Shown: positions 9,215 to 17,512, counted from the stretch's first letter. The stretch is DNA of 64,000 nucleotides from Streptomyces sp. NBC_01431 (GCF_036231355.1 NZ_CP109496.1:6200001-6264000), one strand, 5' to 3'. The notes: generated by a model not told the origin, from the sequence alone. Numbers and translations are program-made.

Positions 9215-9282
9215 ATTCCGCGCCGCGTTCAGGGGGTTGAACCCCGCGCCGCATTTCCGCGGTCGAACCGCGTCCGAATCCG

Positions 9283-9314
9283 GGCCGCCCGGAGGCCGTT
9301 GCCTCCGGGCGGCC
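9283..9314 (+). terminator. Strong intrinsic-type terminator after the 7772 gene
   Basis: GGCCGCCCGGAGGC and GCCTCCGGGCGGCC form a perfect 14-bp stem with a CGTT loop, followed by TTTCGCTT. It isolates the upstream gene from the RNA and ro60 locus. Confidence 0.85.
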
Positions 9315-9382
9315 TTTCGCTTGCCGCCGTCCGTCGTCGCCGCCCGGAAAACACTTGGCGTGCCGTCAGGCGCTCCCTCTAT

Positions 9383-9520
9383 GGTCGTTCTCGTCCGGGT
9401 GCGCAGGCACGACCTACTTCCACTGTTAATGGGGAGGCCGCGGGTTCGAATCCCGCCGCCGGTGCTCGTACCGGTGTAGCTCAGAGGCAGAGCACCAACT
9501 CGTCGGTTTTGCCGCCCAGT
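9383..9520 (+). ncRNA. Y-RNA-like RNA with circularly permuted tRNA module
   Basis: A T-arm (GCGGG, loop TTCGAAT, CCCGC; 9440-9456) is followed at once by CGCCGGT (9457-9463), a GCTCGT loop, and ACCGGTG (9470-9476). These two 7-mers pair fully (one G-U) as an acceptor stem closed by a hairpin loop. Then come TA and a D-arm (GCTC, loop AGAGGCA, GAGC; 9479-9493). The order T-arm, acceptor, D-arm is a permuted tRNA; no second T-arm follows. The module is enclosed by GGCACGACC (9406-9414) pairing with GGTTTTGCC (9505-9513): 8 of 9 pairs, one of them G-U. tRNA-mimic Y RNAs encoded beside Ro60 genes are known in bacteria (YrlA type), and a TROVE gene follows here. Ends are estimates; the outer Ro-binding helix could not be settled by eye. 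Confidence 0.75.
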
Positions 9521-9584
9521 TCTCCGGACACCCACACTTCATTCGTTTTTGTGCACCTCCCGGTGCGCAGGCCGCGGCTACTTC
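9398..9584 (+). repeat. Imperfect direct repeat flanking the tRNA-like module
   Basis: GGTGCGCAGGC-n5-CTACTTC occurs at 9398-9420 and again at 9562-9584; 18 of 23 positions agree, all differences lie in the central five bases, and the period is 164 bp. The first copy contains the 5' strand of the Y-RNA stem; the second lies in the leader of ro60 and has no tRNA-like module after it. Confidence 0.7.
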
Positions 9585-9634
9585 TTCGCAATGAAATCCG
9601 CCGTCGCCGAATTGATCTCGGGAGGCCATTCACC

Positions 9635-11212
9635 ATGGCTCGGTTCAATCTGCGCGCCACCAGGAAGCGCCCCACGTCGCCGGTCGCGTCCACCGGCGTC
9701 GCCGCCCTCACCCACGAGGGCGGTGCGGGCCGGCTGCGGGACGCCAAGTCGGAACTCTTCGTGCTGGCCGTCGCCAACTTCGTCGCGCAGCGGACCTTTT
9801 ACGAGACCGGCGCGGCCCGCGACGACCGGTTCGCGACGCTGGTCCGCAAGCTCGCCGTCGAGGACCCCGAGTGGACGGCGGGGCTGCTCGGCTGGCTGCG
9901 CGGCGAGGGCGGACTGCGTACCGCCTCGATCGTCGGCGCCGCCGAGTACGTCAAGGCCCGCCTGGACGCGGGCACTTCGGACGGCCCCGCCAACCGGCAG
10001 GTCGTCGCCTCGGTGCTGCTGCGCCCCGACGAGCCGGGCGAACTGCTCGGGTACTGGACCGCCACGTACGGCCGCGCCGTTCCCAAGCCCGTGAAGCGGG
10101 GCGTCGCCGATGCCGTACGCCGCCTCTACAACGCGCGGTCGCTGCTGAAGTACGACACCGCGTCGAAGGGTTACCGGTTCGGCGACATCCTCAACCTGGT
10201 GCACGCGGCGCCCGACCCGGCCAGGCCGTGGCAGGGCGAGTTGTTCCGGTACGCGCTCGACCGCCGCCACCACCCCGACACCGCGGTGCCGCCGGCCGGG
10301 GACCCGGTGCTGAGCGCGCACCGGGCGCTGATGGCCCTGCCCGTCGGGGAGCGCCGGGCCGTCGTGCTCGCTCCGGACGGAGCCGAGCGGCTCGCGGCGG
10401 CGGGGCTGACCTGGGAGGCACTCGCGGGCTGGCTCCAGGGACCGATGGACCGGGCGGCCTGGGAGGCGGTCATCCCGTCGATGGGCGCGATGGCGCTGGT
10501 GCGCAACCTGCGCAACTTCGACGAGGCGGGCGTCTCGGACGAGGTGGCGGCGCGGGTGGCCGCGAAGGTGTCCGACCCCGAAGCCGTCGCGAAATCACGG
10601 CAGTTCCCCTTCCGCTACCTCGCCGCGTACCGCCACGCGCCCTCGCTGCGCTGGGCGTACCCGCTGGAGCGTGCGCTGGGCCACTCGCTGGCCAACGTGC
10701 CCGCCCTCGGCGGCCGGACACTGGTCCTGGTCGACCGTTCGGGCTCGATGTGGTCGCCGCTCTCGGAGCGCTCCCGCCTCAACCGGGCGGACGCCGCCGC
10801 GATCTTCGGTACGGCGCTGGCGCTGCGGGCGGCCGACGCGGACCTCGTGCAGTTCGGCACGGGCAGCGCGCCGGTCACCCACCGGGCGGGCGAGTCAGTC
10901 CTGAAGGTCCTGGGCCGCTTCGGCGACCTCGGCGGTACGAACACGGCCGACGCGGTGCGGCGGCACTACCGGGGGCACGACCGCGTGCTGATCGTCACGG
11001 ACGAACAGACGTCGTACGGCGGCGACCCGACCAGCCTTATTCCTGCCGAGGTCCCGGTGTACACGTGGAACCTCGCGGGCTACCGGGTCGGCCACGGCCC
11101 GTCGGGCGACGCGAACCGCCATGTGTTCGCGGGCCTGACGGACGCGGCGTTCCGCATGGTGCCGCTGCTGGAGGCGGGCCGGGACGCACGCTGGCCGTGG
11201 ACGGCGCCCTGA
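9635..11212 (+). CDS. rsr: TROVE domain protein (Ro60/Rsr ortholog)
   Basis: A 525-aa Ro60-type RNA-binding protein of usual length. The ATG at 9635 has GGGAGG about 8 nt upstream. The N-terminal two thirds form the helical TROVE ring (LFVLAVANFVAQRTFYETG, LGWLRGEGGLRTASIVGA, DILNLVHAAPD). The C-terminal third is a vWA-like domain with an intact MIDAS motif, VDRSGSM (D367). Ro60 binds Y RNAs and the 3' ends of misfolded or decaying RNA, often with PNPase or other nucleases. The RNA at 9383-9520 immediately upstream is its expected partner. The MFS gene converges from the other side. Confidence 0.92.
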   Translation: MARFNLRATRKRPTSPVASTGVAALTHEGGAGRLRDAKSELFVLAVANFVAQRTFYETGAARDDRFATLVRKLAVEDPEWTAGLLGWLRGEGGLRTASIVGAAEYVKARLDAGTSDGPANRQVVASVLLRPDEPGELLGYWTATYGRAVPKPVKRGVADAVRRLYNARSLLKYDTASKGYRFGDILNLVHAAPDPARPWQGELFRYALDRRHHPDTAVPPAGDPVLSAHRALMALPVGERRAVVLAPDGAERLAAAGLTWEALAGWLQGPMDRAAWEAVIPSMGAMALVRNLRNFDEAGVSDEVAARVAAKVSDPEAVAKSRQFPFRYLAAYRHAPSLRWAYPLERALGHSLANVPALGGRTLVLVDRSGSMWSPLSERSRLNRADAAAIFGTALALRAADADLVQFGTGSAPVTHRAGESVLKVLGRFGDLGGTNTADAVRRHYRGHDRVLIVTDEQTSYGGDPTSLIPAEVPVYTWNLAGYRVGHGPSGDANRHVFAGLTDAAFRMVPLLEAGRDARWPWTAP

Positions 11213-11270
11213 TGCTCCGGTCCGGAGCGGGGGCGCCCACGGCCGGGGCCGCCGACCCACCGGACAGCGC

Positions 11271-12707
11271 CTAGCGCCGCCCCCGGATCACCACCGCGGC
11301 CACCAGCACCGCGGCGAGCGCGATGCAGGCCCCCACGCCGAACGCGCTCGTCGCCCCCAGTGTCAGCAGCTCCGCCGGGCTGTCGGCCGAGTGCCGCGTG
11401 GCCGTTCCCGCGACCGTCACCAGGACCGACAGGCCCAATGTGCCGCCCAGCCACTGAAGCGTCTGGAGCAGTCCGGACGCGGCGCCGGCCTGCTCCGGGG
11501 TGACCCCGGTCAGGATCGCCGCATTGAGCGGCATGAAGCTCAGGCCCACCCCGGTGCCGAGCACCAGCATCGGACCGAGCAGCCCGGTGGCGTACGAGCC
11601 GGTGGGGCTGAGCCGGGTGAGCCAGAGGGCCGCGAGGGTGATCAGGGTCATCCCCGTGACGAGCACGGGCTTCGGGCCGTGGCGCTGGAGCAGTCCGGGC
11701 ACGAACCGGAGCACGGTGAACATCGCGAAGGTCAGGGGCAGGAAGGAGATTCCCGCCCGCAACGGACCGTAGCCGAGCACGTGTTGCACGTACTGCGTGA
11801 GGAAGAAGAACGCGCCGAACATCCCGGCGGGCAGCAGCAGGATATCGAGATAGGCGCCCGCGCGGTTGCGGTCGGCGAAGAGCCTCAGCGGGGCGATGGG
11901 CTGACGGGCCCGTGATTCGACGTACACGAACAGCGCGAGGAGAACTCCGGCCGCGGCGAAGGAGAGTTGGGCGAGCGCATCGCTCCAGCCGCTTTCGGCG
12001 ACGCGTACGAAGGCGTACACGAGGGCGGTCATTCCGGCGGTGCCGGTGACCGCTCCCGCCGCGTCGAAGTGGCCCGCGCGGCGCGGGGTTTCGCGGACGA
12101 AGCGGGGCAGCGCGACGGCGACCGCGGCGCCGATGGGCACATTGATCAGCAGGGCCCAGCGCCAGGACGCCCAGGCCGTGAGCGCGCCGCCGAGCACCAG
12201 ACCGAGGGACGCGCCGATGGAGGCGACCGAGGTGTAGATGGAGAGGGCGTGGTTGCGGCGCGGGCCCTCCTCGAAGTTGGTGGTGATCAGGGCGAGGGTG
12301 CTGGGCGCGGTGAGCGCCGAGCCGACGCCCTGGAGCGCGCGGGCCGCGAGCAGCCAGCCGCCGTCGCCCGCGACTCCGCCGAGCAGGGAGGCGAGGGCGA
12401 AGACCGTGACGCCGACGGCGAGGGTTCGCCGGCGTCCCGCGATGTCACCGATCCGCCCGCCGAGCAGGAGTAATCCGCCGAAGGTGAGGGTGTAGGCGTT
12501 GAGCACCCAGGACAGCGCGGCTGGGCCGAAGTGCAGATCGCGCTGGATGTCGGGCAGGGCCACGTTGACGACGGTGGAGTCGACGCCGACCATCAGGTAG
12601 GCGGTGACGATCACGGCGAGTACGGCGCCGGGGCGTCCGGTCCGCGGCGCCCCGGCCGCGGTGCGGCGCGGGGGTGCGGTGGAAGGGGCGGCTGGCGTGG
12701 TCGACAT
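11271..12707 (-). CDS. MFS transporter, DHA2/EmrB-QacA-type efflux pump
   Basis: A 478-aa, 14-TM drug-efflux type MFS protein. Typical motifs are visible: DSTVVNVALPDIQRDL in TM1, GGRIGDIAGRRRT (motif A) and the TM5 region with SIGASLGLVLGGAL (motif C-like). The start at 12707 (MSTTPAAPS) has GGGAG upstream; the longer upstream frame is rejected. It is divergent from a TetR gene, with a 51-bp inverted repeat covering the gap. Regulation by TetR and export of an inducing toxic compound are inferred; the substrate is unknown. Confidence 0.88.
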   Translation of the reverse strand: MSTTPAAPSTAPPRRTAAGAPRTGRPGAVLAVIVTAYLMVGVDSTVVNVALPDIQRDLHFGPAALSWVLNAYTLTFGGLLLLGGRIGDIAGRRRTLAVGVTVFALASLLGGVAGDGGWLLAARALQGVGSALTAPSTLALITTNFEEGPRRNHALSIYTSVASIGASLGLVLGGALTAWASWRWALLINVPIGAAVAVALPRFVRETPRRAGHFDAAGAVTGTAGMTALVYAFVRVAESGWSDALAQLSFAAAGVLLALFVYVESRARQPIAPLRLFADRNRAGAYLDILLLPAGMFGAFFFLTQYVQHVLGYGPLRAGISFLPLTFAMFTVLRFVPGLLQRHGPKPVLVTGMTLITLAALWLTRLSPTGSYATGLLGPMLVLGTGVGLSFMPLNAAILTGVTPEQAGAASGLLQTLQWLGGTLGLSVLVTVAGTATRHSADSPAELLTLGATSAFGVGACIALAAVLVAAVVIRGRR

Positions 12708-12765
12708 GTTCAACTCCCGGTATGCGTGACCCGGTTGAACGCGGGCAGCACGAACCGCCCGCAAA

Positions 12766-12816
12766 CCGGGGAGTGTCTCCGTTTGGTGTCAGGTAAGATA
12801 CGGAGACAGTCCCCGG
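12766..12816. promoter_or_regulatory. Large inverted-repeat operator between MFS and tetR
   Basis: CCGGGGAGTGTCTCCGT (12766-12782) and ACGGAGACAGTCCCCGG (12800-12816) are inverted copies, 16 of 17 matching, with a 17-nt spacer. The spacer contains TAAGAT, a possible -10 box for tetR. The arms are centred 34 bp apart, which suits binding of two TetR dimers or one extended site. Confidence 0.8.
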
Positions 12817-12834
12817 TTGGCAAGGAGTTCTGGA

Positions 12835-13425
12835 ATGGCGCAGGTGGGAGCGGGTGCCGCGGCCAAGCCGATGCGGGCGGACGCCCGGCGCAACTACGAG
12901 GCCATCCTGAAAGAAGCCGCGATCGCCTTCGCGGAACGCGGTGAACAGGCCTCGCTCGACGACATCGCCAAGCGCGCGGGCGTCGGATCCGGCACGCTCT
13001 ACCGGCACTTCCCGACCCGGCAGGACCTCCTCGAAGCCGTCTACGTCGAGAGCATCGAGGAAATCGCCGCCCGCGCCGACGAGTTGAGGGCAGGCCGGGA
13101 TCCCGGCGAGGCGCTCAGCCTGTGGCTGCGCGAGCTCGCCGAGCAGATGATCCGCATCCGGGGGCTCAAGGCGCTGCTCGGCGCGGCCGTCACGGACGGC
13201 GGTTCGGCGGTCATGTCGGCGTGCAGCGACAAGCTCAAGACCGCCGCCGACCGACTCCTGTCCGCCGCCCAGGACGCGGGCGCGGTCCGCCGCGACCTCA
13301 AGCGCATCGAACTCCTGCGCCTCACGCACGCCCTCGCCACCGCCGCCGAACTGGCACACGGCGGCAGCGAGGACGTGGGCCGCTATCTGACCCTGCTGCT
13401 CGAAGGGATCAGGCCGCCGTCCTGA
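12835..13425 (+). CDS. TetR family transcriptional regulator
   Basis: A 196-aa regulator. The N-terminal HTH is canonical (SLDDIAKRAGVGSGTLYRHF, about residues 41-60), followed by a C-terminal ligand domain containing HALATAAELAHGG. ATG 12835 has AAGGAG 7 nt upstream; it is preferred to an upstream ATG at 12817. It is divergent from the efflux pump and most likely represses both genes from the palindrome at 12766-12816. Confidence 0.9.
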   Translation: MAQVGAGAAAKPMRADARRNYEAILKEAAIAFAERGEQASLDDIAKRAGVGSGTLYRHFPTRQDLLEAVYVESIEEIAARADELRAGRDPGEALSLWLRELAEQMIRIRGLKALLGAAVTDGGSAVMSACSDKLKTAADRLLSAAQDAGAVRRDLKRIELLRLTHALATAAELAHGGSEDVGRYLTLLLEGIRPPS

Positions 13426-13477
13426 GAGCCCGCGTCCACGGCTCGGGCAGGGGCAGGACGCGGACTCCGAGGAGGGC

Positions 13478-14701
13478 TCAGGAGGATGCCTTGGCCAGCA
13501 CCAGGCTCACGTTGTGCCCGCCGAACCCGAAGGAGTTGGCGAGCGCCGCATCCCAGGATCCCGTGCGGTTGCGGCCCGCGGCCACGTCGAGTTCGACCGC
13601 CGGGTCGAGGTTGTCCAGGTTGCGGGTTGCGGGCACGGTGCCGTCGCGCAGCGCGAGCAGCGCGGCGATCGCGCCAACCGCGCCGGAGGCGCCCAGCATG
13701 TGTCCGGTCATCGACTTGGTGGCCGTGACCACCGGATGCCTGCCGATCGCCAGGGCCACCGCCTGCGCCTCGGCGAGGTCGCCCGACGGAGTCGAGGTGG
13801 CGTGCGCGTGCACCACGCCGATGTCCGACGGGCCCAACCGGGCGTCCCGCAGCGCCGATTCGATCGCCCGCACCTGACCGGCCACGTCGGAAGCGGTGAT
13901 GTGGTCCGCGCTGGAGGTGACGGCGGCGCCGGCCACCGAGCCGTACACCCGCGCCCGCCGCGCCCGCGCGAACTCGGCGCGCTCCAGCACGAGCAGGCCC
14001 GCGCCCTCGCCCATGACGAAACCGCTGCGGTCGGCGTCGAACGGCCGGGACACCGACTCCGGGTCCTTGTCCTGGGTCGACAGCGCCTTCATCTGCGCGA
14101 ACGCGGCGATCGTGAACGGGTGCACACAGGCCTCGGTGCCGCCGGCCACCACGACGTCGGCCCGCCCGGCGCGGATCAGATCCAGCCCCATCGCGATCGC
14201 CTCGGCGCCGGACGCGCAGGCGCTGACCGGGGTCCGGGCGCCGCCCTGCGCGCCGAGTTCCATGGACACCCAGGCTGCGGGCCCGTTCGGCATCAGCATC
14301 GGCACGGCGTACGGAGAGAGCCGCCGGGCGCCGCTCTTCTCGAACGTGTCGTCCTGGCTCAGGGTCGTCAGGACGCCCCCGGTGCCGGTGCCGATCACCA
14401 CCGCGAGCCGCTCGGGTGCAACCTCCGGGGCGCCCGAGTCCCGCCAGGCCTCGCGGGCGCTTATCATCGCGAGTTGTTCACACCGATCAAGCTTGCGTGC
14501 CTCGACCCGGGCGAGCAGCAAGCTTGGGTCCACCGGCAGCCCGGCGGCGACCCGGACCGGCAGCCCGGCCCCCCACTCCTCCTCGATCAGCCGGACCCCG
14601 GACGCTCCGTCCAGCATTCCTGCCCAGGTCGTAGCGGTATCCACGCCGAGCGGGGTGATCGCGCCGAGCCCGGTGACGACTACTTCTCCAAGATCACTCA
14701 T
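13478..14701 (-). CDS. Beta-ketoacyl-ACP synthase II family (FabF-like)
   Basis: A 407-aa condensing enzyme with an intact Cys-His-His triad: C162 in VSACASGAEA, H300 in VHAHATSTPSGD and H334 in KSMTGHMLGASG, with K329. It elongates acyl-ACP with malonyl-ACP. No ACP, KASIII or malonyltransferase gene lies nearby, so it is a stand-alone FabF paralog rather than the main fatty-acid operon gene. Its 5' side carries G-rich tandem repeats. A flavoprotein gene lies upstream on the same strand. Confidence 0.85.
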   Translation of the reverse strand: MSDLGEVVVTGLGAITPLGVDTATTWAGMLDGASGVRLIEEEWGAGLPVRVAAGLPVDPSLLLARVEARKLDRCEQLAMISAREAWRDSGAPEVAPERLAVVIGTGTGGVLTTLSQDDTFEKSGARRLSPYAVPMLMPNGPAAWVSMELGAQGGARTPVSACASGAEAIAMGLDLIRAGRADVVVAGGTEACVHPFTIAAFAQMKALSTQDKDPESVSRPFDADRSGFVMGEGAGLLVLERAEFARARRARVYGSVAGAAVTSSADHITASDVAGQVRAIESALRDARLGPSDIGVVHAHATSTPSGDLAEAQAVALAIGRHPVVTATKSMTGHMLGASGAVGAIAALLALRDGTVPATRNLDNLDPAVELDVAAGRNRTGSWDAALANSFGFGGHNVSLVLAKASS

Positions 14702-14812
14702 GCCTCGACTGTGCCAGCGGGGGCGCTCCGCGGGGGATGGGGAGGGGGTAGCGATTTGTCCGGTGGGTGTTGTGGAGTTCCTACAGTGGGTGTGTGTGCG
14801 AGTGAGGGTGGG

Positions 14813-14910
14813 GGGAGGTGGGTCCGGTGTCTGAGGGGGGTGGGGGCGCGGTTGGGATGGCGGGAGGTGGGTCCGGTGCCTGAGGGGGCGGGGGTCACGG
14901 TTGGGGGGCG
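14813..14910. repeat. Two G-rich 49-bp tandem repeats upstream of the ketosynthase
   Basis: The unit beginning GGGAGGTGGGTCCGGTG then CTGAGGGGG occurs at 14813-14861 and 14862-14910. Each unit has several runs of three to six G on the plus strand, so G-quadruplexes are possible. The second copy runs over the 3' end of the flavoprotein gene. Confidence 0.7.
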
Positions 14911-15446
14911 GCCACCGCGCTCACCGTGTCCAACGCGATTCGCCACGGATAGCCTTCTGGCCGCTGCTCGCCCGGCTGGTTCGGTACGAATCCGCTGTCG
15001 CCGTACAGCACCGTCACTCCGGCCGCGCGCAGCGTGGCCAGCGACTGCTCGAACTGCGGATGCCGCACGTAGGCCGCGTTCACGCAGGGCATCGCCACCG
15101 TCGGAACGCGTTTGCCGATTCCCTCGGCCGCGACCCCCAGGACGAATGCCGAAGTCAGCCCGAGCGCCCACGCGTTGATGCTGTTGAAGGTCGCCGGAGC
15201 GAACAGGATCACGTCCGCGGGCGGCCACACGTCCGCCTCCCCGGGCCGCTTGTACTCGCTGCGCACCGGGTGTCCGGTCAGCGTGGCGAGGCCCCCGAGC
15301 GACTCCTCCAGCCACCCGGACGCGGTCGGCGTCAACCCGAGGCACACGTCCCAGCCGTCGGCCTGAGCCGCCTCGATGACCCGGGCGACATCGAAGACCG
15401 GCGGGGCCGCGCTACAGAACAAATACAGCGTCCGTGAAGTCGTCAT
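14895..15446 (-). CDS. Flavoprotein of the HFCD/PPC-decarboxylase-like family
   Basis: A 183-aa Rossmann-like flavoprotein: it begins TLYLFCSAAPPVFDVARVIE and carries FAPATFNSINAWALG, the counterpart of the PASANT motif of HFCD proteins, and AMPCVNAAYVRHP. The family includes phosphopantothenoylcysteine decarboxylase and lantibiotic decarboxylases (EpiD). As a solitary Streptomyces gene its substrate is unknown. The ribosome site at ATG 15446 is weak. A 16-bp palindrome lies 74 bp upstream. Confidence 0.75.
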   Translation of the reverse strand: MTTSRTLYLFCSAAPPVFDVARVIEAAQADGWDVCLGLTPTASGWLEESLGGLATLTGHPVRSEYKRPGEADVWPPADVILFAPATFNSINAWALGLTSAFVLGVAAEGIGKRVPTVAMPCVNAAYVRHPQFEQSLATLRAAGVTVLYGDSGFVPNQPGEQRPEGYPWRIALDTVSAVAAPQP

Positions 15447-15519
15447 GAGACCAGTGGATCACATGCAACTACCGCCGAACCGAAGTGAATTCGGGGGCGG
15501 AGCAGCCTCCCTCTCCACC

Positions 15520-15535
15520 AGTAGCCGCGGCTACT
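15520..15535. promoter_or_regulatory. Perfect 16-bp palindrome in the 15447-15689 gap
   Basis: AGTAGCCG/CGGCTACT is a perfect palindrome without spacer, upstream of the flavoprotein gene and downstream of the XRE gene. It is a candidate operator. Nothing else is recognisable in this 243-bp gap. Confidence 0.4.
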
Positions 15536-15689
15536 CACCCCATCCCAGCCAGCCCGCCTCAACCAAGCGCCGGATCTCCTCGTTCCTCGGCGCCGCAGCA
15601 CGCGGCGAAGGCGGCACGGGGCCGTCAGGCAGGGGAGTTGGGGCATGGATCGAGGGCAGTGGCGGGGGTTAGGCAATGGCGCATGGCCG

Positions 15690-17030
15690 TCAGGATCCGA
15701 GGACATCCATCAGATGGTCATCAAGATCGGCCACCCAGTCCTCCCGCCGCCATGGACGCAGCGCCTGACGGGCTCGCCGCAACCGGATCGCCGGAACCCT
15801 CCCGCCCGTCGTCGCAGCCGCCAGCACGCACTCGTGCAGCAGACCAGCCGCCGACTGCGGTTCGTCCATCCGGATCCGGGCCAGCGCCTGATCCGTCGTC
15901 GTAATCGCCCGCTGCACCTGTTCCCGCGGCGCCACCAGCGCGCCAGCCGCCGCGGCGAACCGGTCGTGCGCCAACGACGGATCACCGACATACAGCTCGC
16001 AGACCCCCTCGAAGCCCCGCAGATGCCCAGCCGTGAAACTCGACTCCGACGGGTCACCGCCGCCGTCGCGCTCCATGTCGTACCAGGCCAGCCCCAACGC
16101 GGCCTGAGCCTGACGTTGTTCGCCCGCCCGCGCCGCGAGCTCTGCTTGCAGCGCATGCGCCCGAGCCCTCACCACAACGCTGCCCCCGGTGCGGGCATCG
16201 CGCACAGCCGAGTCCACCAGTACCCGGGCAGCATCCAGACCCTGCGTTGAATACAGCGTGGTCAGGGCGTGACTCATGTGGACGGTCGCCCGCCGCCATG
16301 GGTCGGGCAACAGCCCGGCCTCCCGGGTCGCGACCGTGTACAGATTGCGGGAGGCGACATCATCGCGGGTTTCGAACGCAAGCCTCCCGGCCAGCGTATG
16401 GGCGGTCGCAGAAACACTTCTCAGCCTGGGCAGGAGAGGCTGGGGGACCGGACCGGCGGTCAGCTGGCGGCAGGCCTCCAGCGCGGGGGCGAGCAGCAGT
16501 TGCAGCCGCACGAAGGGCACACTGCCGACCTGGGCGTTCACGTCGGACACGACCGTCGACAGCCCGGCCACCAACTGGTCGTCAGCCAGGGACGGATCGG
16601 CCATAGCGGCGGCGAGCCCCCTCTGCACGCTCGGCGACAGCAGCGCGAGCAGCCCGCCGCCCTGGTCGGTGGCTGTCCTCACCAGCATGGACCGGAGCTC
16701 GCCGAGTTGCCGCGCACCTTCGCCGAGGTGCGCGAGGGCGTCGATCAGCCTGGCGAAGTCGGAGCCGGTTCCGAGGGCGATGTCACCGGCGGGGGTGCGC
16801 CCGTAGAGGTGGGCGAGGAGGAGCTGGTGGCGGGCGTCAGGCAGCGTGGGGCGGCTGGATTCCCAGCGGGCGACGGACCGCTGTAGTCCCGCGACGGTGG
16901 GCAGGGATGTGCGGGGCTGGCCGAGCCGCCCGGCGATGGCGATGAGAGCGCGGGCGGTGTCGGCGAGCGACAGGCCACGGCACTGTCGCAGCCGCTTGAG
17001 GGCCGTCGCGCCGGTCGCTCTGTCGTCCAT
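15690..17030 (-). CDS. XRE-type HTH regulator with TPR-like C-terminus
   Basis: The start is taken at ATG 17030 (MDDRATGATALK, 446 aa); an in-frame ATG at 17048 is also possible. The N-terminus carries a lambda-repressor-like HTH (ALKRLRQCRGLSLADTARAL through SVARWESSRPTLPD). The remaining 350 residues are helical, with TPR-like repeats such as RARAHALQAELAARAGEQRQ. Such proteins are common Streptomyces regulators sensing peptides or small ligands. It follows the SLOG gene by 25 bp on the same strand, so the two are probably one operon. Codon use looks less extreme than in the neighbours. Confidence 0.75.
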   Translation of the reverse strand: MDDRATGATALKRLRQCRGLSLADTARALIAIAGRLGQPRTSLPTVAGLQRSVARWESSRPTLPDARHQLLLAHLYGRTPAGDIALGTGSDFARLIDALAHLGEGARQLGELRSMLVRTATDQGGGLLALLSPSVQRGLAAAMADPSLADDQLVAGLSTVVSDVNAQVGSVPFVRLQLLLAPALEACRQLTAGPVPQPLLPRLRSVSATAHTLAGRLAFETRDDVASRNLYTVATREAGLLPDPWRRATVHMSHALTTLYSTQGLDAARVLVDSAVRDARTGGSVVVRARAHALQAELAARAGEQRQAQAALGLAWYDMERDGGGDPSESSFTAGHLRGFEGVCELYVGDPSLAHDRFAAAAGALVAPREQVQRAITTTDQALARIRMDEPQSAAGLLHECVLAAATTGGRVPAIRLRRARQALRPWRREDWVADLDDHLMDVLGS

Positions 17031-17055
17031 CACGCCATCGTGGCGCACATCGCGT

Positions 17056-17502
17056 CTACACGGGGACGATCAGGCGCGGTTTCCCCTGCTGGGCCGTGTA
17101 GTTGAGGGTCTGCCAGGTGCCGCTCCCTGGCTCGGTGGCGTTCGGGAAGCCGATGGTCATGCTGCTGCGGTCGACCATCCACCGGTTCCGGGCGTGGAAT
17201 GCGGGGGTGTGGAGTTCGCCGGCGCCGAGCTCGACGATGTCCGTGATGCGGTTCCTCATACGGGCGATGGCCTGACGCGCCTCGGCGGGCTGGTGGTCGA
17301 CGGTGCCGGGTACGACGACGGTGATGTGCGCGCCGGTGTTCCCGGCGAGCCAGATCAAGCTCAGGCTGTCGATGCCCTTGGCGCCGCCGATATAGAAGTG
17401 AGAGTCGGCGAACGGCTGGAGGTACGCCGTGAAGAGGCTGGTGTAGTCGTCCAGGTCGCGGTGCCCGGTTTCGCGCGTGCCGGTAATCGCCACCGTTCGC
17501 AT
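17056..17502 (-). CDS. SLOG-domain (DprA/LOG-like Rossmann) protein
   Basis: A 148-aa single-domain protein starting at ATG 17502 with GGAG upstream. It begins MRTVAITGTRETG, followed by IGGAKGIDSLSLIW, VVVPGTV, and a C-terminal RNRWMVDRSSMTIGFPN then GSGTWQTL and GKPRLIVPV. This is the SLOG fold, with a TG(T/S)R loop and a GGxxGID nucleotide-binding loop as in DprA, but without a DprA winged helix. SLOG proteins bind nucleotides or nucleotide-derived signals and are often found in conflict systems. It is co-directional with the XRE-TPR gene; two tandem 8-mers lie in its promoter. Confidence 0.7.
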   Translation of the reverse strand: MRTVAITGTRETGHRDLDDYTSLFTAYLQPFADSHFYIGGAKGIDSLSLIWLAGNTGAHITVVVPGTVDHQPAEARQAIARMRNRITDIVELGAGELHTPAFHARNRWMVDRSSMTIGFPNATEPGSGTWQTLNYTAQQGKPRLIVPV

Positions 17503-17512
17503 GATCAACTCC

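Noticed and set aside
9440-9500. An ordinary tRNA gene (TTCGAATC T-loop, GTAGCTCAG-like D-arm)
   Set aside because: The T-arm comes before the D-arm and there is no second T-arm or proper anticodon arm downstream, so a standard tRNA cannot form; the permuted Y-RNA reading explains all parts.
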